The notes beneath the pieces are model-generated. The model was not told where the DNA came from and searched no databases. It saw nothing but the letters and a program-made list of their open reading frames with translations. Shown here one piece after another: positions 34,143-45,220 of a stretch of DNA of 64,000 bases. The position numbers were made by a program, and so were the translations under genes. Position 1 is the stretch's first letter. Each line of letters opens with the position of its first letter. Location of the stretch: positions 2,300,840 to 2,364,839 of the forward strand of contig BCHP01000001.1 of assembly GCA_001599675.1 (NCBI GenBank), read 5' to 3'. The stretch is from Basipetospora chlamydospora. Its lineage: Eukaryota; Ascomycota; Sordariomycetes; Microascales.

Positions 34143-36213
34143 ATGACGAACCTGGGGCCCCGCGCCCCGCCCACCTCCGGCGCCGTTGCCGACACCGACC
34201 ACTTTCCTTCCCCTACATTCGCTCAGACAACCGCCGAGTTTACCCTATCCGACGACGACGACTCCCCCGCGCCCTCCCCTGGCCCGGGCGTGCCCCCGCC
34301 GGCCGCCGGCATCGGCTCCAGCGACGCGTGCGAGCTGCGTGACCAGCAGAACCCGAGCTCCGACGGCGACGAGTGGACACCGGACGAGGAGGATGACGAT
34401 GACGATGACGATGATGACGACGACGACGACGAACACGAACACGAACACGAACATGACTGGGCACGTGGGGCGGCGGCGCGGAGACGGGCGAGCGTGAGCT
34501 CTACGGCAAGTTTCCAGCTGTACACGGCAGAGGAGGAGGACGAGGTCGTGAGGATATTCGATAGAAAGCTGGTCTTATTCGTGGCCTTTCTGTACATGCT
34601 GAGCTTCCTGGACAGGTCGAGTCAGTCCCGTCCCTGCTCCTCATACCTCATCTCTGTCTCACTATCTCGTCGAGGGATCTTGATCTACGCTCCGCGCCAC
34701 CTTATGAATTCAAATCGCTAACACTGGCGAAAAGACATTGGGAACGCCAAAATTGCCGGCATGGACGACGACCTACAGACTGACCCGCCCAGGGACGACT
34801 GGTACGAGTGGGCCCTGTCCTCCTTCTACATCACCTACATCTGCTTCGAGTGGATGTCCCTCCTCTGGAAGGTCTTCCCCGCCCACGTCTACGTGTCCAT
34901 GCTCGTCCTGTCGTGGGGCATCATCTCCTCCCTGCAGTCCGTCGCCACGTCGTACCCGATGCTCATCGCCCTGAGGGCTCTGCTGGGCATCGGCGAGGCG
35001 GGCTTCACCGGCGTGCCGTTCTATCTCTCGTTCTTTTTCAAGAGGAAGGAACTTGCGTTTAGGACGGCCGTCTTCATCTCCGGTACGTCACGGTCCACCC
35101 CCCTCCCCATCCACCCCAACCCCTCTTCTCATTCCCCTTCCCCCATATATCATTAACAAAATCCCTTACACCGCCGGCCCATATCCTTGAAGCTCACATT
35201 CTTCATTAGCTGCACCGCTCGCCAGCTCCTTCGCCTCCACCTTGGCCTGGCTCATCGTCAAGTTCGCCGACCTAACCCCCGTCGCCCCCTGGCGCCTCCT
35301 CTTCCTCATCGAGGGCTTCCCCTCCGTGATCGCCGCCGCCGTCGCCTGGAACCTCATCCCGGACTCCCCGCAGACGGCCCGCTACCTCAACCGGCGCCAG
35401 CAGCGGGTCGCCGCCCTGCGCCTCCGCTCGGAGAAGTCGCCGTCCGCCGCCAAGGCCCGGTCCCCACACGCCGCGGCCACGGGGATCAAGATGCGCGACG
35501 TGGGCGCCGCGCTGGTCGACCCCGTTTCGTGGATGACGGCTAGCATGTTCTTCCTGGCCAACACGGCGTACTCGTCTTTCCCCGTGTTCCTGCCCACCAT
35601 CATCCGCGAGATGGGCCATTCCTCCCTCTCCGCCCAGGCTCTCTCGGCGCCGCCCTACCTCCTAGCCTTCGCCATCGTGCTCCCCACGGCCCGGGCATCG
35701 GACGTGGCGCGCTCCCGCTCCCCCTTCATACTCGTCGCGGCCCTGCTCTCCACGGCGGGCTACGCCCTCCTCTCCCTCTCGGAGCCGCTCAACCTGCCCA
35801 CCCTGGTCCGATACCTGGCGCTCTTCCCGGCGTGCTCGGGCTTCTTCACCGTGGTGGCCCTGACGGTGACATGGTCAATCAACAACCAGCCCACCGAGTC
35901 CCGCCAGGGCGGCGGCTTCGCGCTCCTCCAGCTCGTGGGCCAGTGCGGCCCCTTGCTCGGCACGAGGCTGTACCCGGCGGCCGACGCGCCGTACTACGCC
36001 CCCGGCATGGCGTCTTGCGCGGTGGCAATGCTGGGGGTGGCGGCGGTGTCGCTGCTGTTGAGGATGTACATGCGCCGGTGGAACGCCCGGATGGATGAGC
36101 AGGCGCCGCCGCCGGACGCAGAGGAGTACGACGTTGTCGAGGAGGAGGAGGGCCTCGTTGGGCCCGGCGCGTCGTGGAAGAGTCCGCACGAACCGTTCCG
36201 GTACATGCTATGA
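34143..36213 (+). CDS. MFS transporter, anion:cation symporter (Dal5/allantoate permease-like) family
   Basis: Exons 34143-34620, 34735-35082 and 35210-36213 give 609 residues; each join restores conserved sequence (SFLDRSNIGNAKIAGM and VFISAAPLASSFAS). Plasma-membrane symporter of small organic anions or vitamins; the substrate cannot be told. The family signature is clear: DRSNIGNAKIAG after TM1, the segment GIGEAGFTGVPFYLSFFFKR in TM4, and PWRLLFLIEGFPSVIAAA near TM6, with about 12 hydrophobic spans in all. The N-terminal cytoplasmic tail is unusually long (about 140 residues) and contains a run of 13 aspartates followed by EHEHEHEHD (residues about 81-104), encoded by GAY and GAACAC repeats. 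The C-terminus is acidic. It is convergent with the minus-strand ORF at 36480. Confidence 0.88.
34384..34454. repeat. Coding GAY/GAACAC repeat in the MFS exon 1
   Basis: A trinucleotide GAC/GAT run passes into a GAACAC hexamer run, producing poly-Asp then (Glu-His)4. Such tracts vary in length between strains by slippage. Confidence 0.75.
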
Positions 36214-36479
36214 TTTGACGTTAATGCGAAGTACACGAGATGATTTCGGATCTGTCATGATTTTGCCGACGGGGGTGTCTAATCACACGCAGGGCACCCG
36301 CCACTCTGCAGGTTTCGCACATCCCCCTTTTTTGGGACGTATATATATTGTACCTCTTATACGGCACCGTCTGGAAATCACGAGTGTTTCACGCGCTTAA
36401 CTCCTGGTCCTCAACATCGGCTTCCTTCTCTTTCTCTTTTTTCTCTTTTTCTCTCCCCCTATTCCTAGTGATTCTACCT

Positions 36480-37163
36480 CTACGAAAACATACCCGACGG
36501 GCCAAGCCGTTTGGAGTACGTGGTGAACAGGAGAGGCCGACGAGCGAAATTGGCCAGCGTCATCATCCGACGCCTAGCGGGGTCGGCGCTGGCCAGGTTG
36601 ATGCTGTACAGGTCGCGGTTGAGCCCCTCGATCCTCTCCCAGTACGCGGCCCTGAACTCCGCGCTGCGGTCGCTCGCCGGTCTCTCTAGAAGGGCGGTTT
36701 CGAGCAGGACTTCGTCGAAGAGTTTTCTCACCTCCAGTATCTCCTTCCGCGTCAGCTTCTTTGGCGCGGGCCCGGGTAGTTGCTCTTTCCCTGTGGCTCC
36801 GCCTATTCTCGCCGTGCCGTTTATGAGGGTGATTTTGTGTTTGAGCTCTTCGATGTGCCTTATTCTCTCCAGGGTCTCCGCGTCCGTCGCGTTCTCCTCC
36901 AACGACTGGGGGCAAGGAGGAGGTAGCTGCTGTTTCCTCATGCTACAGCTCCCCGGCTGTGTCGTCGACTCTGGACCTCCGAGTAGGGGCACGTCCAAGC
37001 TCTCCCTGCTCGTTCTCACCGCCATCTGTGCCGTCCACTTGGGCGCGGGGCCCTGTTGTCGTCCCTTAGTGTTCGGGCCGTTTCGCCTTGTAAACTTGGA
37101 TCTTGATAGCGGATCAGGTTCGGCGGCCCGTTGAGCCTCGGCCTCTCCGCCGTTCTTCTTCAT
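36480..37163 (-). CDS. Hypothetical protein; frame continues upstream to 37397 through four TAG codons
   Basis: An open frame of 227 residues (ATG at 37163, stop at 36480) has the look of a real soluble protein: a basic, Pro-rich N-terminal part, then helical segments such as TLERIRHIEELKHKITLI and KKLTRKEILEVRKLFDEVLLE, and a tail ANFARRPLLFTTYSKRLG. I do not recognise a family. Upstream in the same frame the reading continues to an ATG at 37397 (305 codons in all) broken only by four TAG codons at 37302-37304, 37212-37214, 37206-37208 and 37200-37202. The 28 residues between the first and second TAG are Lys/Arg-rich and protein-like. Either the gene starts at 37163, or an upstream exon is spliced in (CCGTAG is a possible acceptor), or the 5' part has decayed, or the stops are edited in the mRNA. 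It is convergent with the MFS gene, with 266 bp between them. Confidence 0.45.
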   Translation of the reverse strand: MKKNGGEAEAQRAAEPDPLSRSKFTRRNGPNTKGRQQGPAPKWTAQMAVRTSRESLDVPLLGGPESTTQPGSCSMRKQQLPPPCPQSLEENATDAETLERIRHIEELKHKITLINGTARIGGATGKEQLPGPAPKKLTRKEILEVRKLFDEVLLETALLERPASDRSAEFRAAYWERIEGLNRDLYSINLASADPARRRMMTLANFARRPLLFTTYSKRLGPSGMFS

Positions 37164-37397
37164 CTCATGCTTCTGACTCTTCTTGGGCGGCGGGGTTTCC
37201 TACGGCTATGGCTAGCCCGGGTCCACGGCAGACTTGTTATTGCTCCTCCTGCGGCCCACCGCCCTCGGCTTCCTAGGCTTGTTGCTACTCTTCCTAACGC
37301 CCTAGTTGCCCTGTAGGTGTAGTCTCGCAGCCTTCATCCCCCGCGTCACTACTGTCGGGCCTAACCTTGCGGCTCTCATCTGTCGGGTCTCCATCAT

Positions 37398-39294
37398 CGG
37401 TCGGAAAGTCTTTCAACGTTCTCTTGCAAACAAAAAAAAAAAAAGGGGGACGTCGGAAGTTGGGGAAGGTATCTGGTTGGCTAGGTCGGGTAAGATGCAA
37501 GGACGCTGTGGGGATGGATCAAGAAGATGTGAAAGAGGACGAGGAAAGACAGAGTGGCATGGAGACGGGCGACGGTAAGGAGCTAAACGTGGATTGGGTA
37601 TCAACAAGTGTCTTGAGTCTTGGTGAAGGTTTTGAGTAAGACTTAAGTAGAGTGGAAGTTAGAGAATTTAAGAGCAACAGGGGACCGGCCGGTGGTATTG
37701 ATGCTGTATTCACACTTACACGCGCGCCGTGATACTGCTGGTGCCTTTCAAGTTGCAACCAGCTGTGACGCCCACTCGGGTTCTGGTCACTTAGTATATA
37801 ATGGCCAGTCCAACCCAACAGAAGGGCAACATCTAGTGCCACTGGTAAATACATCGATACCGATAATGATTCATCCTTGATGCATGGTCACTCTTCGTCC
37901 CGTTCGAAGGCGATATGATACAGCAACAGCCTCGGATACTAATAGTGTTGACTATGTTGGACTCGGAATACCTGAGTCTCCTTATATTTATTTACATTGG
38001 CGGAACTCGGAGCGTATCCAAACGTTAGCAACAGGAATAAACAGTAAGTTGTTTAAGCCGAACCTTGGTTCTTCGATGCCTCTCCCAAGTCCTTTTGAGG
38101 AATATGACTTCTCTCCGGCAACCATCTATGGAGCACGGCGGTGCAGCCTCGCAACCTCTCCTCACTCCCGCGACAACGAACCTGAACAAGGACTAAAACC
38201 CGCCGATTCCTGCCACTCCCAGACAACCGCCCAGAAACACTACAGCCGTTTTTTTCTCCTTTTTTTTTTTTTTTTTTTTTTTTTATCACCTGGGTTCATT
38301 GTCAGGAATGGTGGGTGATTCTGTCATGACCCTTCATTTGTCACTCGCATGCTATCCGAGCGCAGCTGAGGAAGGGCGCAATCCAGCTCCGGGACTGCAG
38401 TGTCCAATTCTGTGACACACAGGGGCCTCGGTTTCTGGGTTGGGACGATGAGCAACCCCCTGTTGCACCGTCGAGCTCCCAACAAAACCTCTCGGATGCG
38501 GGCCCTCCCACCCAATTTCGCGGATGAGGCCTTCCAGACCAGCGGGGACGCCCGCGTATAGCAAGGGACCCGGCGAGAGGAGTAGGGTATAGGAAGGCCA
38601 GGCGGCCACAGGATTTAACGAAAAAGGGGGGTAGATGTCCTTGGTGGGTTGTGCCACAACGCGGATGTGAATGGCGGCTTCTTTTACAGTCATTCAGGCA
38701 GGTAAATGCCCCCCCAGCCCGGCTCGGCAGCGTGGTGGTATCTTTCATTTCTCTTGTCTGGCTTGTCATGGCTTACGCGCAAGCCGCCCTCTAGAGTGCG
38801 GCCATACCTAAAGTATGGATATCTACCAACAAGCTGTGCTAAAGACATCTCGTTCACCAACTTTCGCCAACTGGGCAGTGGAACTTACACTGACGTACCC
38901 GATGCTATACGATCACGCAAGCTTCTTTGCCAAGAGATCATCGATGTGACCCTGCAGCCCGGTTTCCATATTACAGAAGTAAAAGAGTTTTCATTAGACA
39001 TCAGGCGCCCTTCAACCGCAGCTGGCTGTCGAGGGACAAAGGGGGTATTGATGGTCGGAAACTGTGCGTCTCTCAACCTCCCTGGTCCGTCGCATGACGG
39101 ACAGAGGCGACGGGTACGCATTCGCACAGAACTTCTTCGTGGCCGCTAGTCGTTGCTGTCGCTGTTCGCGCTGCCATGGTCGTAATCGTAGTCCCATCCG
39201 CCAAACCCAGGGCAGTATTGAACCGAAGGGACGAGACGCATGCCCAGACCTACCCGCCGAACAAGCAGAGAATATAAAGCTCTTCATCCCGTTA
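37398..39294. other. Spacer between the TAG-interrupted ORF and LSM4
   Basis: No gene supported. It holds a run of 13 A at 37432-37444 and a run of 25 T at 38260-38284. Frames at 38341-38769 (-) and 38706-39149 (+) have no motif. LSM4 ends at 39295, so the right part includes its 3' UTR. Confidence 0.5.
38260..38284. repeat. Poly-T tract (25 nt)
   Basis: Homopolymer directly readable in the sequence; its exact length is subject to sequencing error. Confidence 0.7.
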
Positions 39295-40032
39295 TCACGC
39301 ACCCCTACCCCTCCCATGTCCTCCCCTACCGCGCCCGTGTCCCCTCCCTCCCCTGCCCCTATCACCTCCCCGCCCGCCGTGGTCGCCTCTCTGCCCGCCC
39401 CTTCCGCCGCGGAAGCCGGCATGTTGCGCCTGCTGCGTTTCTTTCGCAATGTCGATGATCTCGTCGGGGACGCGGAGGTACTTGATCTGTTCGTGAGAAT
39501 ATGACATCAGTTATCAATCCACCCTCTAAGCTATTCTGCTCTCTGGAGCCTAGTATGTTGGTATCGCGGGGTGGAGTCGACCGGGGGGTCGCGTACGTTG
39601 TTGCCCTTGACGTAGGCTTCTGATAACCTCACGAACTTATCTCCTTCCTAAAAAATAAAAACCATCCCAATCAGTATGCATTCTCTAAGCACGGGACGGG
39701 GGAAAAACGGCTGCGGCTGAGGGGGGAGGCCACGGGGGGGTTCGCGTACAGGGCTGGACTGCACCACCTCCTTCAGGGTGAGGTTCATCCACGTATCGCA
39801 CATGACCAGGTGGCCGTTGAGGTTCTCGCCGTTCTTGAGCTCCACGAGAATGGGGTGGCCTTGCGCCGCGTTGAGGAGGCCGAGAGGTAGCTGTTCGAGT
39901 CCCGAGTCGCAAGTTAGCTTCCATGCTCAACACGTGGTGCGGGGGGGGGGGGGGGAGAGCTCCGTCCCAGCCGCGCCTTGGAGGAGCTGCGGAGGAGAGC
40001 ATAGTATCTTGGCGAAGGATTGACGGACCATT
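39295..40032 (-). CDS. LSM4: LSM4, U6 snRNA-associated Sm-like protein
   Basis: Subunit of the Lsm2-8 ring (U6 snRNA stability, splicing) and the Lsm1-7 ring (mRNA decapping). Exons, read right to left: 40030-40032, 39750-39890, 39597-39647 and 39295-39486, giving 128 residues. Sm motif 1 is HPILVELKNGENLNGHLV with CDTWMNLTLKEVV; Sm motif 2 is IKYLRVPDEIIDIAKE. The C-terminus is an RGG/GRG-rich tail, as in other Lsm4 proteins, where it promotes P-body assembly. The frame begins with LPLGLLNAAQ directly after an acceptor (CTAAC about 25 nt upstream, then CAG). The family starts MLPL, so the Met must come from an upstream exon. The only upstream ATG followed at once by GT in this stretch is at 40032-40030 (ATG then GTCCGT), making exon 1 the start codon alone. 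That first exon is the least certain part; the other joins are firm. Confidence 0.88.
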
Positions 40033-40700
40033 TTGTCTTGCGCGGGATGGCCTTGTGGTGTGTGAGGCGGAGGCGGAGGTTGATGTTCAGTTGGCGTTGG
40101 AGCTTGGTTTGGTTTGTTTGCGCCGCCTGGATCGACGACTGTTGTTGGCGGCTCGGTGTAAGGACCCACAAGTCGAGACGGTCACCAGCTGACTTCACAT
40201 CACATCACAGCGCACCCAAACCACCGCGACGACCACTCAGGCTTCGCACCCACCCCCGCGCTGCACGGCAACCCATTTACATGGAATACATCATTTTCAC
40301 CTCAGGTCATTGATATCTATCTAGATGTGCCGACTTCAGTGACACGAAACATCGGATCGTATTACATATGGATGGAGCGCAGTAGGGGGTTGTATGGGAC
40401 GGACCACAGGCAGCACCGCAGCTGAAACTATCGTCTGCGGCCTCCCATTTCTCTATCTCGGTCCTCATTTCTTTCTCTTTTCCTTTCCTATCTTTTCCTT
40501 TACCTCGTTTCCAGTCATATACATAATGTCATTCCCAAAACAGAAAAGAACGAAAAAANAAAAAAAAAAAAAAAAACCAATATGCAAGTATACGGAGTAT
40601 GATTGATTCACCCACCCTGGGACCTGACCCCCTTGCCCCTCCTGCGCCCATCACCATCAAAATTCCTCCTCCTATTGTGGTCCAATTACCCTCTCTAGGC
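40033..40700. other. Spacer: LSM4 promoter and MATE 3' flank, with a sequence gap base
   Basis: No gene. Contains an A run interrupted by a single N, a TACGGAGTA motif at about 40590-40598, and several short C/T-rich stretches. Confidence 0.5.
40553..40576. repeat. Poly-A tract with one undetermined base (N at 40559)
   Basis: A run of about 24 bases, all A except the N. The N marks an unresolved homopolymer call or a contig join, so local length is unreliable. Confidence 0.8.
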
Positions 40701-42903
40701 TCAGCCAGCTGCATTCCTTGCCTCAGCCTCCCTGGCGGCCAACTCCCAGTCAGTGAAATAGATGAAACCGTACTCAATGATAGCAACACTGCAACCTAGG
40801 GTCAGCACAACTCATCTCAATGAAACAAACTACTGGAGAATTTCGGGAAGGGATCCGCGGAAGAATGTTCAACTTACAGCCCGACGCCCGACGCAATGCC
40901 GAACCACAACCCCTGGAGCTTCCACCCCAGGCCGAACGCCGTTCCAAAGGCCAGCGGCATCGCGAAGAGGTAGTGGCCTCCGAGGTTGGCATAACCCCCA
41001 ATGTGCTGCCGCCCGATACCCCTGAGGATGCCGTGGGCGCCGACGCACAGAGCGTCGCACATCTGCATCACAGCAATAATGGGCATGACGGCGGCCGCGA
41101 GCTCAATCACCTCCGGGTCGTCGGTGAAGAAGCCTATCAGGGGCCGGCGGAGCCCGTATATCATGGAGAAGTTGAAGGCGCCGAGGATGATCTCTAGAGC
41201 GATGGTCTAGCAGGCGTGTCAATAAGCCTTTTTCTTCTTTTTCTTCTTTTTGTCCTTCGTTCAAGATTGCAGGTCGCCGGTGGACTCACCACTTGGGTGC
41301 TGGTTACTGCAGCCTTGAGGAGGCCGGCGCCAATGAGGTTTGCGATTCTCGTCGACGCAGCGACAGAGAGCGCAAACGGTAGCTGATAGGTGATGGATAT
41401 CAAAGTAGCCGCGACGGTCTGCGCAGCCAGATACTCGGCTCCGAACCGGCTCGATGCTAAGGCGAGGACCTCGAACGAGAGGTACTCGGCCTCTATCATA
41501 ATCATGCCGGGGATTGCAAGACGGACCATGGCACCTGTTAACTCAAGTTAGCTGGGCTGGCTCCGCGTCGACCCTCGCAGAGTGTTCAGCCGGGGGCGCG
41601 GGGAGGGGGGGTGATGGGGGTTCGGGGGGGAAGCAAGGGGCAAATAGTTACCCCAGTTAGTAAGAGCCCGCCTACTAAATCCTCCCCAGCACTGGGCCCC
41701 ATCCACAAACCGCACGTAGAGGAAGAGGAACACGGGCAGCAAGGCCTGACTAAAGACAACGGCTACGGGCGCGCCAATGAACCCATACTCGAGCTTCCAC
41801 ACGAGCAGCCAGCTAGTAAAGATGTTGATGGGCACAACAAAGACGAGAACCCACGTGCTCGCGTGGAACAAGCCCTGAGCCTGGACAAACCGCTTGGCCG
41901 CCTCGAAAACGGCCATGAAGGGCCCGCCGAGGATAAGCACCCTCAGGTACTGCCCGGCCAGCTCGGCGGACCGGGCATCGGGGACGACCAGGGCGAGGAT
42001 CCGCTCGCCATTCCACCAGAAGACGGTGATGGGCAGGTAGCACAGCAGGAGCAGGTAGGTCATTCGCTGGCACTGCAAGCCAACGAGATGTTTGTGTCCT
42101 GAACCGTAGGCCTGAGCGCAGAGCGTGTCCAAGCTCGTCGTCAGGCCCAGGAAAGGCGCGTAACATGTGATGACCGCCGTCATACTCGCAACTATTCCCA
42201 AAAAAAGAAGTCCGTTAATCCACATGCTCCACGTACCAGGCCGTCTGCAGGACAGTGCTCGTATGGATACGAGAACCGGTGGTGATAGTAGATTAGGGCC
42301 TTGTAACTTACGGCTCACGGCCCCCAATTCCATCTTGCCAATCTTCCCTACCATAAATATGCTAACGACGTTTATGGAATACTGGAGTAGGAAGGCAACA
42401 ACTAGAGGTGCAGCATAAGAGGTGATGGTCTTCGTTTCCCGCACCCAGGAAGTCTTGACCCGGCCGGCGGCCACGGCATCGTTCCATTGCTGGTCTAGTT
42501 CCTCGTCATTGTAGGCCGCATCTCGGGCGTGGCCTAGCAGCGGCGAAGTCTCCCTAGGCCCCGAAAGAGAACGTTTCTTTGAGGGCAAGATGTAGTTATC
42601 CCGGAGGAGAGACCGCTCCGCGTCCCTAGACCTCTCCCGCTCCCTTGCCGAAAGGACCGGAGTGTCGACGGTGAGGTCATTGATGGTTGGTCTCGCTGTC
42701 CCGTAGGCCACCCCGCTTGGTCTCCGGTACATTATCGGCCCCAAGAGATCCGGTGATGCCTCGGAGCCGGAGTCAATGGCCTCCTCAACGTCGTCACCAC
42801 ATTCCGCCACATCCTTAGCGATTGCTTCCTCCACGTTGGGGAAAGTGGACAGAGTGGGGTTGTGAGGTTCCCCCTCTGATGTTCCGTGGTTGCGGGAAGA
42901 CAT
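40701..42903 (-). CDS. MATE family transporter (multi-antimicrobial extrusion)
   Basis: Cation antiporter that exports organic compounds or drugs across the plasma or vacuolar membrane; yeast Erc1 is a relative. Exons, read right to left: 42312-42903, 41652-42191, 41290-41534, 40878-41206 and 40701-40788, giving 597 residues; all four joins keep phase and restore conserved sequence. A cytoplasmic N-terminal tail of about 165 residues is disordered and Ser/Glu-rich. The first MatE half starts with ETKTITSYAAPLVVAFLLQ and has the join LGAVSLASMTAVITCYAPF, then GLTTSLDTLCAQAYGSGH. The second half has NWGAMVRLAIPGMIMIEAEY and SVAASTRIANLIGAG, with about 12 transmembrane segments in total. The C-terminus ends YFTDWELAAREAEARNAAG. 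The substrate is not deducible. It shares a 1.15-kb divergent promoter region with the isomerase gene at 44060. Confidence 0.93.
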
Positions 42904-44059
42904 TGCTCCTGAGGAGCTGAGTGAACTGGACGGGCTTTGGTCTTGATGAGATGGGATGTATGGACGACGGCCTAGGGTGAGGAAGCGAAGAAAAAACCCT
43001 GATCATTATAGTATAGAGGGTATTCTGTCTCGTGACCAAAAAGTTGAAGACTGGAGGAGACTCGGAAACCTGGGTCCCAACAGTGAGCCACCCCCATACG
43101 GAGCACACTAAGGTATTATTATGTACTAGTATCCCATCGTACCCCATAAAATTATTGCTCGCATTGTAACATCGAGCCCCTCCTGGATGGTGGAGACTGC
43201 AGTGGCAGGTTGCGAGGTTGGATCACATTGACCGCAAGGGCGTGGAACTGCGGGACTAGCCGCAGCCCACCATGAGGAGGTCCCGGTCCGGTATAATCAC
43301 CATTTTGGCGATTCAAATGAAGGCATCGGAATGCTGAGAAAGGGAGACTTCAAGGGATTAAGACTGCAGTGGTTCATCATCAGCGCGGCTGTGACGGCTG
43401 CTTCACATTGCGAACCATCATTTCTGTTGATAGTGATATTGAACTAGACGAGAAACGCTCGACAAACGGCCTCTTGTCGCCGTGTCGATGGAAACACTTG
43501 GGCACGCGACCGGGTGTCGAGTGCGAGCGGCCCTTCCTTCCTTCGCTTGGTCTGTCGCCATAATATAGGGCAATACCTACACTGTACCTATGTAGTACTG
43601 AAGTTAAATACGATTTCGACTAGTGTATGTACGGAGTATTACACAACGGTGGCAGGTACACTTACGAGTAGTACTAGTCGTGGCCCGCTCGAATAGACGT
43701 CGGATCATCAATGTGGTTTCCTTTCTTGGGACCGGAGGGAAGGAGCAAATGGCAGCGAAGACAGAGCCCTCTAATATGTACGGATACCGTGACGAGTGCG
43801 CTGTTGCGCTGCCGCCTGCCAGTGCCCCTTGTTTGCCCCACCTTCTTCGAGGGGTAGGGGCCACGCTAGGGAGAAATTTTGGTGGGGTTCTTTGGTTTCT
43901 CGGGCAGCAGCCACCAACACTTGTCGAAGCCCCTCTTTCCTCCCTCGCGCGATCAATCCCACATCCTCTGTTCCTGCTCCTCCATTGCCATTGTGTCCTC
44001 AAATCCAGAAAGAACCGCCCGAATCAAGACGGCTTGGAAGTAGACACTGGAAAATCACA
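42904..44059. other. Divergent promoter region of the MATE and IDI1 genes
   Basis: No gene supported. Motif GTACGGAGTATTAC lies at 43629-43642, followed by CGAGTAGTACTAGTCG. The last 200 bp before 44060 are C/T-rich, as expected for a fungal 5' leader. Confidence 0.55.
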
Positions 44060-45220
44060 ATGACCGCCACTACGTCCACGGCGGCGGCTGCGGCAGCCAC
44101 CCCTATCAACGCCGAGACCATCCTCCGCCTATTCCCAGACATCGACACGAGATCTGAGGCTCTCAGCGGCCACGACGAGGAGCAGATTCGCCTGATGGAT
44201 GAGGTCTGCATCGTCCTTGACGAGAATGACAACCAGATTGGCAAGGCGAGCAAGAAAATCTGTAAGTCGCCTCAACCTTCCCCTGCCTGCCCAGTCCCCG
44301 CCCCCGCCCCTGCCAGCACGGCAAACGGGAAATGGGCATCAGGCGACGGCAGCAAACGACGCCGAATTGAGCCTCGCGCGTTATCACCATGCATTGTGCT
44401 AACTCGCCGAGGTGCGCAGGCCACCTGATGACCAACATCGACAAGGGCCTCCTCCACCGCGCATTCTCCGTCTTCCTGTTCGACGATAAGAACCGCCTCC
44501 TCCTGCAGCAGCGCGCCGAAGAGAAGATCACCTTCCCCGACATGTGGACCAACACCTGCTGCTCCCACCCTCTGGGTATCCCCACTGAGATGGGGACGAA
44601 CCTCGCCGAGTGCGTCGAGGGCGTGAAGCGTGCGGCCCAGAGGAAGCTCGAGCACGAGCTGGGCATCAAGAAGGAGCAGGTGCCTATTGAAAACTTCCAC
44701 TTCCTCACCCGGATTCACTACAAGGCGCCGAGCAATGGCGAGTGGGGAGAGCACGAGAGTAAGTCATCCCTTCTTTCCCCCCTTCTTGCCCCTCGTCATC
44801 TCCACAAATATTTCCTGCTCCAACTGCGAGAAGACGGCAAACTGCATCTCCTGCTCCTTGCTTCCCACTTGCGTCGCACCAAAATTCTCCCCGCCGCTCC
44901 GTCTTTCTTGGATTGAATACCCCGTATGCGGATGGGGAATCCAAAGTTCCTATAACTCCCGGGCTAACTGTGAATGTGCCATTCTAGTCGACTATATCCT
45001 CTTCATCAAGGCCAACGTCGACCTCGACGTCAGCGCGAACGAAGTCAAGGACACAAAATACGTCGGGCCTGAGGAGTTGAAGGCGCTATTCACTGACCCG
45101 GCGCTCAAGTTTACGCCCTGGTTCAAGCTCATCTGCGACACGATGCTCTTCGAGTGGTGGAGCCATCTCGATTCGGGACTCGAGAAGTACACGAACAACC
45201 AGGATATCAAGCGGATGTAG
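44060..45220 (+). CDS. IDI1: Isopentenyl-diphosphate delta-isomerase (type I)
   Basis: Interconverts isopentenyl and dimethylallyl diphosphate, the entry step to ergosterol, carotenoid, ubiquinone and dolichol synthesis. Exons 44060-44261, 44420-44758 and 44988-45220 give 257 residues, close to the usual fungal length. The Nudix-like fold is evident: HLMTNIDKGLLHRAFSVFLF, then LLLQQRAEEKITFPDMWTN. The catalytic cysteine lies in NTCCSHP (Cys114/115) with metal-binding His nearby. The Nudix box region is GVKRAAQRKLEHELGI. The catalytic acidic motif is GEWGEHEIDYILF, rebuilt across intron 2 where the Ile codon is split. The N-terminus has an Ala run (STAAAAAATP) but no strong targeting peptide. 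Introns of 158 and 229 bp have GTAAGT donors. Divergent from the MATE gene. Confidence 0.96.

Noticed and set aside
36511..37134. 207-codon plus-strand frame opposite the hypothetical protein
   Set aside because: The minus-strand reading has far more protein-like helical and charged pattern; the plus reading looks like its shadow.
39890..39912. tRNA B-box-like sequence (GTTCGAGTCC) near LSM4
   Set aside because: No A box or acceptor/anticodon stems around it; it lies in the LSM4 intron-exon boundary.
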